NCBI GenBank assembly: GCA_964399635.1
Contig: CAYNRU010000013.1
Coordinates: 248,001-312,000, forward strand
Source: UBA4615 sp964399635
Lineage (GTDB): Bacteria > Pseudomonadota > Gammaproteobacteria > Burkholderiales > Burkholderiaceae_E
DNA length: 64,000 nucleotides
Direction: 5' to 3'
Part shown: piece by piece, positions 36,869 to 45,396 of the stretch
Position numbering within the stretch: the first letter of the stretch is position 1
Layout: each line of letters opens with the position of its first letter
Position numbers and translations under genes: made by a program
Notes under the pieces: generated by a model
Seen by the model: only the letters and a program-made list of their open reading frames with translations
Told to the model about the DNA's origin: nothing
The model's database searches: none

Positions 36869-37633
36869 ATGCACCCCTTGTTCGACCTGACCGGCCGCGT
36901 CGCGCTGATCACCGGCTCGTCTCGCGGCATCGGCCTCGCCCTCGCACGCGCCCTGGCCTCGGCCGGCGCTCGCGTGGTGCTCAACGGCCGCGACCCCGCC
37001 ACGCTCGCGGCCGCCTCCGCGCTGCTCGCCGCCGAGGGTGTCGTCACCGCGGTCAGCGCATTCGACGTCACCGACGAGCCAGGGGCCACCGCCGCAATCG
37101 CGGCGCTCGAGCGCGACGTCGGCGCAATCGACGTGCTGATCAACAACAGCGGCATCACCGTGCGCGCACCGCTCGAGGACTTCGACACCGCCGACTGGGA
37201 GCGGATCATGGCCACCAACCTGACCGGCGCCTTCAAGGTCGGCCGGGCGGTCGCCCGGCACATGATCCCGCGGCGCCGCGGCAAGATCGTCAACGTCTGC
37301 TCGATCAACAGCGAGCTCGCCCGCTACTCGATCGCGCCCTACGTCACCTCCAAGGGCGGCCTGAAGAACCTGACCAAGGGCATGGCCATCGACTGGGCGC
37401 GCCACAACATCCAGGTCAACGGGCTGGCCCCGGGCTACTACGCGACCGAGCTCACCGCGCCCCTGGTGGCCGACGCCGACTTCAGCGCCTGGATCGAGAA
37501 GCGCGTGCCGATGGGCCGCTGGGGCGATGTGAAGGACCTCGGCGGCGCGGCGATCTTCCTCGCGTCACCGGCATCCGACTTCATGACCGGCCAGATGCTC
37601 TACGTCGACGGCGGCCTGACGGCCGCGGTCTGA
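36869..37633 (+). CDS. SDR family oxidoreductase (gluconate 5-dehydrogenase-like)
   Basis: 254 residues of a classical short-chain dehydrogenase. The cofactor loop TGSSRGIG is at residues 15-22, the NNSG motif at 92-95, and the catalytic tetrad is Asn117, Ser145, Tyr158 and Lys162. The N-terminus MHPLFDLTGRVALITGSSRGIG and the end GQMLYVDGGLTAAV are close to gluconate 5-dehydrogenase (IdnO/Gno), which interconverts gluconate and 5-ketogluconate. NADP preference is suggested by the polar NGRD after the second strand. It stands alone, divergent from uvrD and followed by a chemoreceptor gene. Confidence 0.88.
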   Translation: MHPLFDLTGRVALITGSSRGIGLALARALASAGARVVLNGRDPATLAAASALLAAEGVVTAVSAFDVTDEPGATAAIAALERDVGAIDVLINNSGITVRAPLEDFDTADWERIMATNLTGAFKVGRAVARHMIPRRRGKIVNVCSINSELARYSIAPYVTSKGGLKNLTKGMAIDWARHNIQVNGLAPGYYATELTAPLVADADFSAWIEKRVPMGRWGDVKDLGGAAIFLASPASDFMTGQMLYVDGGLTAAV

Positions 37634-37641
37634 GCCACCGG

Positions 37642-37657
37642 GCCGGCCCGGGCCGGC
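37642..37657. other. 16-bp perfect palindrome after the SDR gene
   Basis: GCCGGCCCGGGCCGGC, starting nine bases after the SDR stop. It can fold only as a hairpin without loop, or pair between strands. No T-run follows. It could be a weak transcription stop or simply the GC bias of the region. Confidence 0.35.
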
Positions 37658-37845
37658 GCCCGCCACCCCTAGGCCGACGCCGTCGTCGCCTGCAGGCCGC
37701 ACGCGCGCCCACCTGTCGACCCCGGCGTACCGTCCGCCGAATCGGTCGGGTGAGCTGCCGCTGACGCACCCCTCGACCGGCCCGAGGCGCATCACACTAC
37801 GCCTTACGGGGCGGAATTGCGCGCCCGCGACGAGAAGGGGCGACG

Positions 37846-39399
37846 ATGCGCTGGTTCCAGGACATGCGGCTCGGCCGCAAGATGCTGACGATGGCCGCCG
37901 CGATGCTGGCGCTGTACGCGGCGATATCGACGATCGCCGTCGTGCAGACGAACCGGCTCGCCGGCGCGACCCACGAGGTCACGCATAACTGGATGCCGAG
38001 CGTGCAGACCCTGCTGACGCTCGCCCGCCTGACGGCCGAGCACCGCATACTTGAGAACAGGGCCTTGCTGCTGGCGGGCGACGCCCCCCAGCGCGGCACG
38101 ACCTACCAGCAGCTGGAGGCCGTCGCGGCGCGCATCGCGTCGACGCAATCCAGCTACGAGCGGCTGATCAGCTCCCCAGACGAACGCCGGCTGTACGACG
38201 GGTACCGCGCCTCCTGGGTCGACTACCAGCGCATCAGCGTCGAGGTGCGCGGGCTGAACGAGTCGGGAAAGGCCGAGCAGTCGATCGCCGCCCTGCTCGG
38301 ACCCTCGCTGAAATCGTTCGTTGATCTCAACGGCGCGCTCGACCGGGTCGTCACGATCAACGAGCAGGGTGCCGCCGCCGAGGCGAAACGGGCCGATGCG
38401 CTCGGGGACAGCACCCAGACGATGATCGCGGGCCTGGCCCTGACCGCCCTCGCCGTCGGACTGGGTCTGGCACTGTGGATCAGCCGCCTCGTCACGCGAC
38501 CGCTGGTCGAGCTGATCGCGATCGCGCGCAGCCTGGCAGACGGCGATTTCACCGTGACACTGCCCCGGCCGTCGAAGGACGAGACCGGTCAGCTCGTCGC
38601 GGCGATGGAGGCGATGCGCTCGGGCCTGGCCAGAGTGATCGGCGACGTACGCAGCAGCGCGGCCGCGGTGGCCACCGCCTCCGGGCAGATCGCCAGCGGC
38701 ACGCAGGACCTCTCGGCGCGGACCGAGCAGCAGGCGGCCTCGATCGAGCAGACCGCCGCCGCGATGGACGAGCTCGCGGGGACGGTGCAGTCTTCGGCCG
38801 AAGTAGCCTCTCGCGCCGATGCACGGTCGGGCTCGGCGGCCGAGGTCGCGCAGCGCGGCGGCGAGGCGGTCTCGCAGGTCATGCACGCGATGAACGGGAT
38901 CGCGGACGGCTCGCGCCGTATCACCGACATCATCGCGGTCATCGACGGGATCGCCTTCCAGACGAACATCCTGGCGCTGAACGCGGCGGTCGAGGCCGCA
39001 CGCGCCGGCGAGCAGGGACGCGGCTTCGCGGTCGTCGCGGCCGAGGTGAGGACGCTCGCGCAGCGCTCGTCCGACGCCGCCCGCGAGATCAAGCAGCTGA
39101 TCGGCGCGTCGACGACGCAGGTCGCTGCAGGCAACCGGGCCGCGGCCGAGGCCGGGCGAATCGCCGAGGACGTGGTGCAGGCGATCCGCGAGGTCCGCTC
39201 GCTGGTGGCCGACATCGCCGCGTCCGCGGGCCAGCAGGCGCAGGGCGTCGGCCAGGTCAACCAGGCGGTGGCCGACATCGACGCGTCGACCCAGCAGAAT
39301 GCCGCGCTGGTCGAGCAGAACTCGGCCGCGGCCGGATCGCTGCGCGAGCAGGCCGCGACCCTCGCGCGGTCCGTCGAGTCGTTCCGGGTGTCCAGCTAA
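37846..39399 (+). CDS. Methyl-accepting chemotaxis protein
   Basis: 517 residues. TM1 covers about residues 13-34, a periplasmic four-helix-bundle ligand domain about 35-190 (THNWMPSVQTLLTLARLTAEHR), TM2 about 193-213, then HAMP (SRLVTRPLVELIAIARSLADGDF) and a long coiled-coil signalling domain. Its hairpin tip reads IDGIAFQTNILALNAAVEAARAGEQGRGFAVVA, the CheA/CheW contact. The C-terminus ends SVESFRVSS with no CheR pentapeptide. AAGGGG lies just before the ATG. No convincing sigma-28 promoter is seen in the 212 bp upstream. The ligand is unknown; no che genes are nearby. Confidence 0.94.
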   Translation: MRWFQDMRLGRKMLTMAAAMLALYAAISTIAVVQTNRLAGATHEVTHNWMPSVQTLLTLARLTAEHRILENRALLLAGDAPQRGTTYQQLEAVAARIASTQSSYERLISSPDERRLYDGYRASWVDYQRISVEVRGLNESGKAEQSIAALLGPSLKSFVDLNGALDRVVTINEQGAAAEAKRADALGDSTQTMIAGLALTALAVGLGLALWISRLVTRPLVELIAIARSLADGDFTVTLPRPSKDETGQLVAAMEAMRSGLARVIGDVRSSAAAVATASGQIASGTQDLSARTEQQAASIEQTAAAMDELAGTVQSSAEVASRADARSGSAAEVAQRGGEAVSQVMHAMNGIADGSRRITDIIAVIDGIAFQTNILALNAAVEAARAGEQGRGFAVVAAEVRTLAQRSSDAAREIKQLIGASTTQVAAGNRAAAEAGRIAEDVVQAIREVRSLVADIAASAGQQAQGVGQVNQAVADIDASTQQNAALVEQNSAAAGSLREQAATLARSVESFRVSS

Positions 39400-39427
39400 G
39401 CCGGGCGAGGTTGAACGTCGTCGCGAC

Positions 39428-40687
39428 TCAGCCGCCGGCGCGCCGCATCGCTGCGCGCAGCCCGACCACGGCGAGACCCGCAAGCAGCCCGTAATGGATG
39501 CGCGGCGCCGACAGCAGCGTCGCGAGCAGCGTGACCCAGGTGATCGCGGCATCGCCTGGCGACACCCGCCAGGTCCTCGCCAGCGCGAGTGGCGTCAGCA
39601 GCCCGCCCACCGCCGAGATGATCACCGCCGCGAGCACCGCGGTGGGCAGGTGGTGGAGCGCGTCGGCGGCGAACATCAGCGCGACGCCGACCAGGGCCGC
39701 GGCCACGATCGACGCCCACGCGGTGCGTGCCCCCGCCGACAGGTTCAGCGCCGAGCGCGAAAACGACCCGGAGACCGGAAATGCGCCGAACAGCCCGGAG
39801 GCGAGCTTCGCCAGCCCCTGGCCCACCAGCTCCTGGTTGACGTTCCAGGCGACACCGGTGCGCGCCGCGATCACCTGAGCGCTCGAGGCGACCTCGATGA
39901 AGCTGATGACCGCGACCAGCAGCATGGCCGGCAACAGCGCCAGCGCGGCGGACCCGTCGAGCGTCGGCCACGCCGGGACCGGCAGCCCTGCCGGCAACTC
40001 GCCGACCACCGCGCCGCGCGACGCGTAGCCGATCGAGGCGCTGACCGCGATCGCCACGACCGACACGACCAGCGCGGCCGGCAGACGCGGCACGACGCGC
40101 CTCAGGCCGAGCAGCGCGACCACCGACGCGATGCCGAACGCGGCGGTCGCGGCGCTCGCCGACGGCAGCCCGGCCAGCAGCGCCCGCACCGACTCCACGA
40201 CACCGATGCCGGGCGGCACCCGCAGGCCGAGCATGGTCGGCAGCTGCGACAGCAGGATCACCAGCGCCGCCGCGTTCACGAAGCCGAGCATCAGCGACGC
40301 CGGCAGCCGCTCGACCATCCGCCCGAGCCGCGCGAAGCCGGCCGCCGCCTGCATCAGGCCCGCACCGAGCGAGAGCGCCACCGCGAGCGCCACCCAGGCC
40401 TCGGTGCCAGGATCGGCGAACGCGGCCAGCGACGCGGCGGTCAGCAGCGCCGTCAGCGCCACCGGACCGGTCGAGAGCTGAGCCGAGGCGCCGAACAGCG
40501 CGGCAACCACCGTCGGCACGAACGCCGCATAGAGCCCGAGGTGCGGCGGCACGCCGGCGAGCTGCGCGTAGGCGAGCGCCTGCGGGATCGCGACCACCGC
40601 GACCGTCGCGCCGGCGAGCAGGTCGGCGCGCCAGATGACGCGGTCCGGTCGCGGCCAGGCGAGAAACGGGAGGAGCGAGGGCTTCAC
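39428..40687 (-). CDS. SulP family anion transporter without STAS domain
   Basis: About 419 residues from a GTG at 40687. The SulP membrane domain is clear: RADLLAGATVAVVAIPQALAYAQLAGVPPHLGLYAAFVP at the start, the STGPVALTALLTAA segment, and GLFGAFPVSGSFSRSALNLSAGARTAWAS, followed by further helices. The protein stops soon after the last membrane segment, so the cytoplasmic STAS domain (another ~120-150 residues) of most SulP carriers is absent. SulP proteins carry sulfate, bicarbonate or dicarboxylates. Placed 43 bp behind the SoeC-like gene, sulfate or sulfite is a fitting substrate, as inference. Confidence 0.88.
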   Translation of the reverse strand: MKPSLLPFLAWPRPDRVIWRADLLAGATVAVVAIPQALAYAQLAGVPPHLGLYAAFVPTVVAALFGASAQLSTGPVALTALLTAASLAAFADPGTEAWVALAVALSLGAGLMQAAAGFARLGRMVERLPASLMLGFVNAAALVILLSQLPTMLGLRVPPGIGVVESVRALLAGLPSASAATAAFGIASVVALLGLRRVVPRLPAALVVSVVAIAVSASIGYASRGAVVGELPAGLPVPAWPTLDGSAALALLPAMLLVAVISFIEVASSAQVIAARTGVAWNVNQELVGQGLAKLASGLFGAFPVSGSFSRSALNLSAGARTAWASIVAAALVGVALMFAADALHHLPTAVLAAVIISAVGGLLTPLALARTWRVSPGDAAITWVTLLATLLSAPRIHYGLLAGLAVVGLRAAMRRAGG

Positions 40688-40730
40688 GGGAGCGGGTCCC
40701 GCGCAGACCGGACGCCGCGGGCCCGCCCCT

Positions 40731-41660
40731 TCATACCGACGGCTGCCCGTTGTACAACCGCACCACATGCTCGGCCTGCGCAAAGAACAGCCAGCGCTCG
40801 ACCAGCACGCCCGCGAGGAAGCAGCCTACCGCCGCCCAGGCGCCCGCCGGCCCCGCGCCTGCCAGCAGCAGCGGCGCGGGCACCGTCAGCACGAACATCG
40901 CGGCGCGCAGCTGGCCGGCCCGGCCGCGCGCGAGCTCGAACCCGAACTCGTGCGTCAGGAAGGTGCCGTGGGTGTGGCCGGCGTCGAGCAGCCGCACCCG
41001 GCCCTGGACGTGGCCAGGGGCCGCGGTCAGGGGGACCGCGAGCGCCTCGTTGAGCGTCGCATGCACCCGCCGCGAGAACTTGGCATAGAAGGCCGCCTTG
41101 ACGAGCGCCGCCGCTCCCGCGAAGCCGAGCGCGGCGCCGGCCTGCGGCGCTCGACCGTCCCAGGTGGCCCCGATCGCGCTCCACAACAGCCCGCCCGCGG
41201 CGAGCGCGTACAGCAGGTAGCTCGCAGGGGTGTGCCAGGTGCGCCAGCGCGGCACGGTCTTCAGGCACGCATAGATCATCGCCGTGCACGCGACCGTCGC
41301 GAGGCACAGCAGCGCCAGCGCCGCGGCGGTGAGCGGCGCGACGGAAGCGCCCCGCAGGCTCAGCCACAGGTGCAGCGCGGCGAGCGGATAGAGCGCGACC
41401 GCGAGCACGCCCTCGCGCGACAGCCACGAGCTGCGAAAGCGCGAGAACGCACGCCACGCGTTGCGCGGGTTGGCCAGGTGCAGGGTCGACGACAGCAGGC
41501 CCGCGCTGACCATCAGGCCGGCGAGCGCCGCCGCGACCAGAAAGCCGCGCTGCGATGGGTCGGCGCGGCCCGCGAGCTGCGCCACGAGCAGCCACACCGC
41601 GAGCCCGAGGCCCGCGCCGGAGCTCACGGTGAAGAAGATGACCGACAGGGCGGGCTTCAC
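40731..41660 (-). CDS. DmsC-like membrane anchor subunit (SoeC-like)
   Basis: 309 residues, eight hydrophobic segments, of the DMSO reductase anchor family. It starts MKPALSVIFFTVSSGAGLGL and has GLLSSTLHLANPRNAWRAFSRFRSSWLSREG, the diagnostic DmsC/SoeC block. It would hold the catalytic and FeS subunits at the membrane and exchange electrons with quinone. It starts at a GTG (41660), 22 bp after the FeS gene. With no Tat signal on the catalytic subunit, the complex most likely faces the cytoplasm, as SoeABC does. Confidence 0.88.
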   Translation of the reverse strand: MKPALSVIFFTVSSGAGLGLAVWLLVAQLAGRADPSQRGFLVAAALAGLMVSAGLLSSTLHLANPRNAWRAFSRFRSSWLSREGVLAVALYPLAALHLWLSLRGASVAPLTAAALALLCLATVACTAMIYACLKTVPRWRTWHTPASYLLYALAAGGLLWSAIGATWDGRAPQAGAALGFAGAAALVKAAFYAKFSRRVHATLNEALAVPLTAAPGHVQGRVRLLDAGHTHGTFLTHEFGFELARGRAGQLRAAMFVLTVPAPLLLAGAGPAGAWAAVGCFLAGVLVERWLFFAQAEHVVRLYNGQPSV

Positions 41661-41682
41661 GTCGACTCGCCGGTGCGCCGCA

Positions 41683-42390
41683 TCAGAGCTGGATCAGACG
41701 GTTGACCAGCGACGCGAGCCGCGCCTGCAGGGTGCCGCGGGGCGCCATCCGCGCCGGCATCGGCACCTCGGGCGCGACGCGGGGCGGCAGGTAGCTGTTG
41801 GTCGGGCGGTAGCCGAGCTTCTCCATCAGCGGCCGGCCGTCGCGCTCGCGTACCAGCGTCGACACCCGCGAGCCCGGATCGTCGAAGTCGCCGAAATGCC
41901 GCGCGTGCGCCGGGCAGGCGAGCACGCAGGCCGGCTGGCGCTCGGCCTCGGGCAGGCCGGTGTCGTAGATGCGGTCGACGCACAGCGTGCACTTGCGCAT
42001 CACGCCCGCGTCGGTGTCGAGCTCGCGCGCACCGTACGGGCAGGCCCACGCGCAGTAGTTGCACCCCATGCACTTTTCGGGGTCGATCAGCACGATGCCG
42101 TCCTCGGCGCGCTTGTAGGACGCGCCGGTCGGGCACACGGTCACGCAGTCGGCGTCCTCGCAGTGCATGCACGACATCGGCACGTTCAGCGTCTTGCTGT
42201 CCGGGTAGGTGCCGGCCTCGTAGTGGCGCACGCGGTTGAACCAGACGCCCGAGGGCTCGGCGCCCTGCGGCGCGTAGTCGGGCGCGCCGCCCGCCATCAG
42301 GCTCGCGCCGTTCCACTCCTTGCACGCGGTCGCGCAGGCATGGCAGCCCACGCACGCGTCGATGTCGATCACCAAGCCGAGCCTGCTCAT
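41683..42390 (-). CDS. Four-cluster ferredoxin-type electron transfer subunit (SoeB/DmsB-like)
   Basis: 235 residues with four Cys motifs for [4Fe-4S] clusters: CVGCHACATAC near residue 13, CMHCEDADCVTVCPTGA, CMGCNYCAWACPYGA, and CTLCVDRI paired with CVLACPAHARHFG. The N-terminus MSRLGLVIDIDACVGCHAC fits the DmsB/SoeB family. It passes electrons between the molybdenum subunit and the membrane anchor. It lies 16 bp after the catalytic gene and 22 bp before the anchor gene, in one operon. Confidence 0.93.
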   Translation of the reverse strand: MSRLGLVIDIDACVGCHACATACKEWNGASLMAGGAPDYAPQGAEPSGVWFNRVRHYEAGTYPDSKTLNVPMSCMHCEDADCVTVCPTGASYKRAEDGIVLIDPEKCMGCNYCAWACPYGARELDTDAGVMRKCTLCVDRIYDTGLPEAERQPACVLACPAHARHFGDFDDPGSRVSTLVRERDGRPLMEKLGYRPTNSYLPPRVAPEVPMPARMAPRGTLQARLASLVNRLIQL

Positions 42391-42406
42391 GCGCGTCTCC
42401 CGCGGT

Positions 42407-45310
42407 TCACGGCGCGTCCGCCTTCACGACGCGCACCTTCAGGTCGTACCAGGCCGCCTGCCCGGTGACCGGATCGCTGTTGGTCAGGCTCGCCTCGCCC
42501 GGTCGCGTGGGTAGCGTCTCGCTGATCAGGTGGTTGATCAGGAAGCCGGCGTTGGACTCGGCCGCCTCGGGCGACAGGCCCCAGGTGCCGGCCATCTTGC
42601 CGATCGCGTTCCAGGTCCAGACTGTGTGGCGCTCGCAGCCCTCCATCGTCTTCAACTGGCAGCGGATGCGGCGCCGGCCCGCGTCTGCGGCCATCCGCGC
42701 GTTCGCGGGCGTGCCTGGCTGCGCCACGACCGGCGCGTACATCGACTCGACATGCACCCAGTCGCCATCGGCCAGGCCCAGTTGGGCCGCCGCCTGCGCG
42801 TTCATGTGCAGGAAGTTCTGCGCGACGATCTGGCGCAGCCAGGCGTTCTGGCTATCCCACGAGTGGTACATCACCATCGGGCGCTGCGTGATCGCATGGA
42901 ACGGATAGGCGTCGGGGCCCGACTGCTCGTCGGTGCGCGCGGTCTCGATCGGGGCATACCAGAACGGCAGCGGATCGAAGTAGCGCACCAGCCGCTCGCG
43001 GTCCTCGGCGCGCACGGGCCTGGGCCCGTCGTACAGGCCCTGGCCGGCCAGCCGGAACTTCTGCAGCGGCTCGCTGTAGAGCTGCATGACGATGGGCTCG
43101 GCCTTTCCGATGAACCCGGCGCGCACCGCCTCGTCGAGGTACTCGCGGTTGGCGAATCGCATGTACTTCTGGGAGTCGGGCCAGGGGTGCGCGAAGAAGG
43201 CCTTGTTCTCGATGTACGCGTCCCACTGCCTGGGGTTGGGCTCGCCCACCAGCGACTTGCTGCCGTCTGCACCGCGCCAGCCGGCCAGGAAGCCGATGCC
43301 CGGCGCCTTCTCGTAGCGGACGATGAAGTCGGTGTAACCCGCGAACTTCGGGGCGCCCGCGGCGTCCACGAAGGCGGGGAACTTCAGGCGCCCGGCGAGA
43401 TCGACGAGCACCTCCTGCCAGGGTCGCACGTCGCGGTCGGGCGCGAGCAGCGGATGGCGGATGGCGTCGGCCGCGGCGTCGGGCTCGGAGATCGGCCGGT
43501 CGAGCATCGAGATCGCGTCGTGGCGCTCGAGGAAGGTGGTGTCGGGCAGCACCAGGTCCGCGAACCGCACGGTCTCGGAGTCGAACGCATCGGCGACCAC
43601 GATGAACGGGATCCGGTAGTCGCCCGCCGCGTCGCGCGCGGTCAGCATCGCCTGGGTGCCGGTGGTGTTCATCGACGAGTTCCAGGCCATGTTGGCCATG
43701 AACAGCATCAGCGTGTCGATCGGGTAGGGGTCGGCCTCGAAGGCGTTGCGGATCACCATGTGCATCAGCCCGTGCGCGGCGATCGGGCTCTCCCACGAGT
43801 AGGCCTTGTCGATGCGCAGCGGCGTGCCGCGCGCGTCGATCGCGAGGTCCTCGGGTCGGGTCGGGAAGCCGAGCAGCGGCCGGGCGGCCGGCGTGTCGGG
43901 CGCATCGAAGCGGGCGGCGTCGTTCTCGGGCAGCTGGTGCGGCGGCACGGGCTTGGGGAACGGCGCGCGCGAGCGGAAGTTGCCCGGCCCGTCCAGCGCG
44001 CCGAGCAGCATCTGGATCAGGTGCAGCGCGCGGCAGGTCTGAAAGCCGTTGCTGTGCGCCGAGATGCCGCGCATCGCGTACATCGCGACCGGGCGGCCGA
44101 CCACCGTGTCGTGGCGCACGCCCCAGGCGTCCGTCCACGGGATCGGCAGCTCGATCGACTGCTCGAATGCGACCTGCCCCATCTCGAGGGCGATCCGCTC
44201 GATCTGCGCGGCGGGCACGCCGCACTGTGCGGCCACCGTCTCGGGCGCGTACTCGTCGGCCAGCGCGCGCGCCGCCATCAGCGTCATCGCGGTACACACG
44301 CGCTCGCCCCCTGGCGCGACGAACTCGCCGAACAGCGCGGGCGAGGCGCCCGGCGCCATCACGGCCGGCGCGCCCGCGGCCTGGTCCCACAGCAGCGGGT
44401 GCCCGGCGGCGTCGCGCAGGAACAGGCCGTCGCGCGCGGTGCCGGGGGCCTGGATCACCAGCCACGCGGCATTGGTGTAGCGCAGCAGGAATTCCCAGTC
44501 GAACAGCTCGCGCGACAGCAGCACATGCGCAATGGCCATCGCCAGCAGGCCGTCGGTGCCGGGCCGGATCGGCACCCACTCGTCGGCGATCGCGGAGTAG
44601 CCGGTGCGCACCGGGTTGACCGACACGAACTTCGCGCCGTTTCGCTTGAGCTTCTCGAGGCCGATCTTGATCGGGTTGCTCGCGTGGTCCTCGGCCACGC
44701 CCCACATCAGGAAGTAGCGCGCGCGGTCCCAGTCGGGCGCGCCGAACTCCCAGAACGAGTAGCCGATCGAGTACAGGCCGGCGGCGGCCATGTTGACCGA
44801 GCAGAAGCCACCGTGCGCGGCCCAGTTGGGGGTGCCGAACTGCTGTGCCCACAGGCCGGTGAGCGCCTGCATCTGATCGCGCCCGGTGAAGAAGGCGAGC
44901 TTGCGCGGCTCGGTGGCGCGCAGCGTGGCGAGCCGCGCGGCGAGCAGCTCGAGCGCGTCGTCCCACGAGATCGGGTCGAACACGCCGGCGCCGCGCTCGG
45001 TGCCGGGGCGGCGGATCATCGGATGCTCGAGCTTGGCCCTGGAGGCCTGCTTCATGATGCCCGCGCTGCCCTTGGCGCACAGCACGCCCTGGTTGACCGG
45101 GTGCTCGGCCGTGCCCTGGATGAAGCGGACCGAGGAACGCGGGGCGGCCCCGGCGACCGCCGGCTCGTCCTGCAGGGTCACCTTGATGCCGCAGCGGCAG
45201 GCGCACATGTAGCAGGTGCTGTACTCGACCCGCTGGCGGCTGCGGTCGTCGAAACGGACCGGGTGGGCTGCGGCCGGGGTCAGCGGCGTGGAGGAGCGGT
45301 GGCGGGCCAT
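42407..45310 (-). CDS. Molybdopterin oxidoreductase catalytic subunit, SoeA-like (sulfite dehydrogenase candidate)
   Basis: 967 residues of the DMSO reductase family. The N-terminal CYMCACRCG (C-x2-C-x3-C) with GVLCAKG gives four ligands for a [4Fe-4S] cluster. Molybdopterin-binding stretches follow (YFLMWGVAEDHASNP, SVNPVRTGYSAIADEWVPIRPGTDG, FADLVLPDTTFLERHD), and the C-terminal domain has HMNAQAAAQLGLADGDWV. There is no twin-arginine signal at the start, unlike DmsA, so the enzyme should be cytoplasmic. That, the SoeB/SoeC-like partners and the SulP neighbour favour the sulfite-oxidising SoeABC over a DMSO-type reductase; this is inference. A GTG nine codons upstream (45337) is an alternative start. 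Confidence 0.85.
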   Translation of the reverse strand: MARHRSSTPLTPAAAHPVRFDDRSRQRVEYSTCYMCACRCGIKVTLQDEPAVAGAAPRSSVRFIQGTAEHPVNQGVLCAKGSAGIMKQASRAKLEHPMIRRPGTERGAGVFDPISWDDALELLAARLATLRATEPRKLAFFTGRDQMQALTGLWAQQFGTPNWAAHGGFCSVNMAAAGLYSIGYSFWEFGAPDWDRARYFLMWGVAEDHASNPIKIGLEKLKRNGAKFVSVNPVRTGYSAIADEWVPIRPGTDGLLAMAIAHVLLSRELFDWEFLLRYTNAAWLVIQAPGTARDGLFLRDAAGHPLLWDQAAGAPAVMAPGASPALFGEFVAPGGERVCTAMTLMAARALADEYAPETVAAQCGVPAAQIERIALEMGQVAFEQSIELPIPWTDAWGVRHDTVVGRPVAMYAMRGISAHSNGFQTCRALHLIQMLLGALDGPGNFRSRAPFPKPVPPHQLPENDAARFDAPDTPAARPLLGFPTRPEDLAIDARGTPLRIDKAYSWESPIAAHGLMHMVIRNAFEADPYPIDTLMLFMANMAWNSSMNTTGTQAMLTARDAAGDYRIPFIVVADAFDSETVRFADLVLPDTTFLERHDAISMLDRPISEPDAAADAIRHPLLAPDRDVRPWQEVLVDLAGRLKFPAFVDAAGAPKFAGYTDFIVRYEKAPGIGFLAGWRGADGSKSLVGEPNPRQWDAYIENKAFFAHPWPDSQKYMRFANREYLDEAVRAGFIGKAEPIVMQLYSEPLQKFRLAGQGLYDGPRPVRAEDRERLVRYFDPLPFWYAPIETARTDEQSGPDAYPFHAITQRPMVMYHSWDSQNAWLRQIVAQNFLHMNAQAAAQLGLADGDWVHVESMYAPVVAQPGTPANARMAADAGRRRIRCQLKTMEGCERHTVWTWNAIGKMAGTWGLSPEAAESNAGFLINHLISETLPTRPGEASLTNSDPVTGQAAWYDLKVRVVKADAP

Positions 45311-45340
45311 GTGGAGGTCGAGTCTAGCCCTGCTCACACT

Positions 45341-45390
45341 TCTGAAGAATCGGGTAATAATGAACTTTCATATCGATATTCCCGATGAGT
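45341..45390. promoter_or_regulatory. AT-rich divergent control region between SoeA-like gene and LysR gene
   Basis: A markedly AT-rich island. It contains the inverted repeat ATCGGG (45349-45354) and CCCGAT (45381-45386), a 10-bp palindrome ATATCGATAT (45370-45379), and TAATAAT at 45355-45361. T-N11-A type LysR half sites can be drawn inside it. The position between a LysR gene and its divergent neighbour is where such regulators bind. Promoter boxes cannot be assigned firmly. Confidence 0.55.
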
Positions 45391-45396
45391 TGACCG

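Noticed and set aside
37642..37657. Palindrome after the SDR gene as an intrinsic terminator
   Set aside because: It has no loop bases and no T-run; kept only as a palindrome.
37634..37845. Sigma-28 promoter for the chemoreceptor gene
   Set aside because: No TAAA-type -35 with a GCCGATAA-like -10 at the right spacing could be found.
42407..45310. Periplasmic DMSO/TMAO reductase (DmsA)
   Set aside because: The start lacks a twin-arginine signal, and the neighbouring SulP carrier fits cytoplasmic sulfite oxidation better. Not excluded without phylogeny.
42530..45388. A 952-codon open frame on the plus strand
   Set aside because: It runs antisense to the SoeA-like gene and shows only compositional bias.
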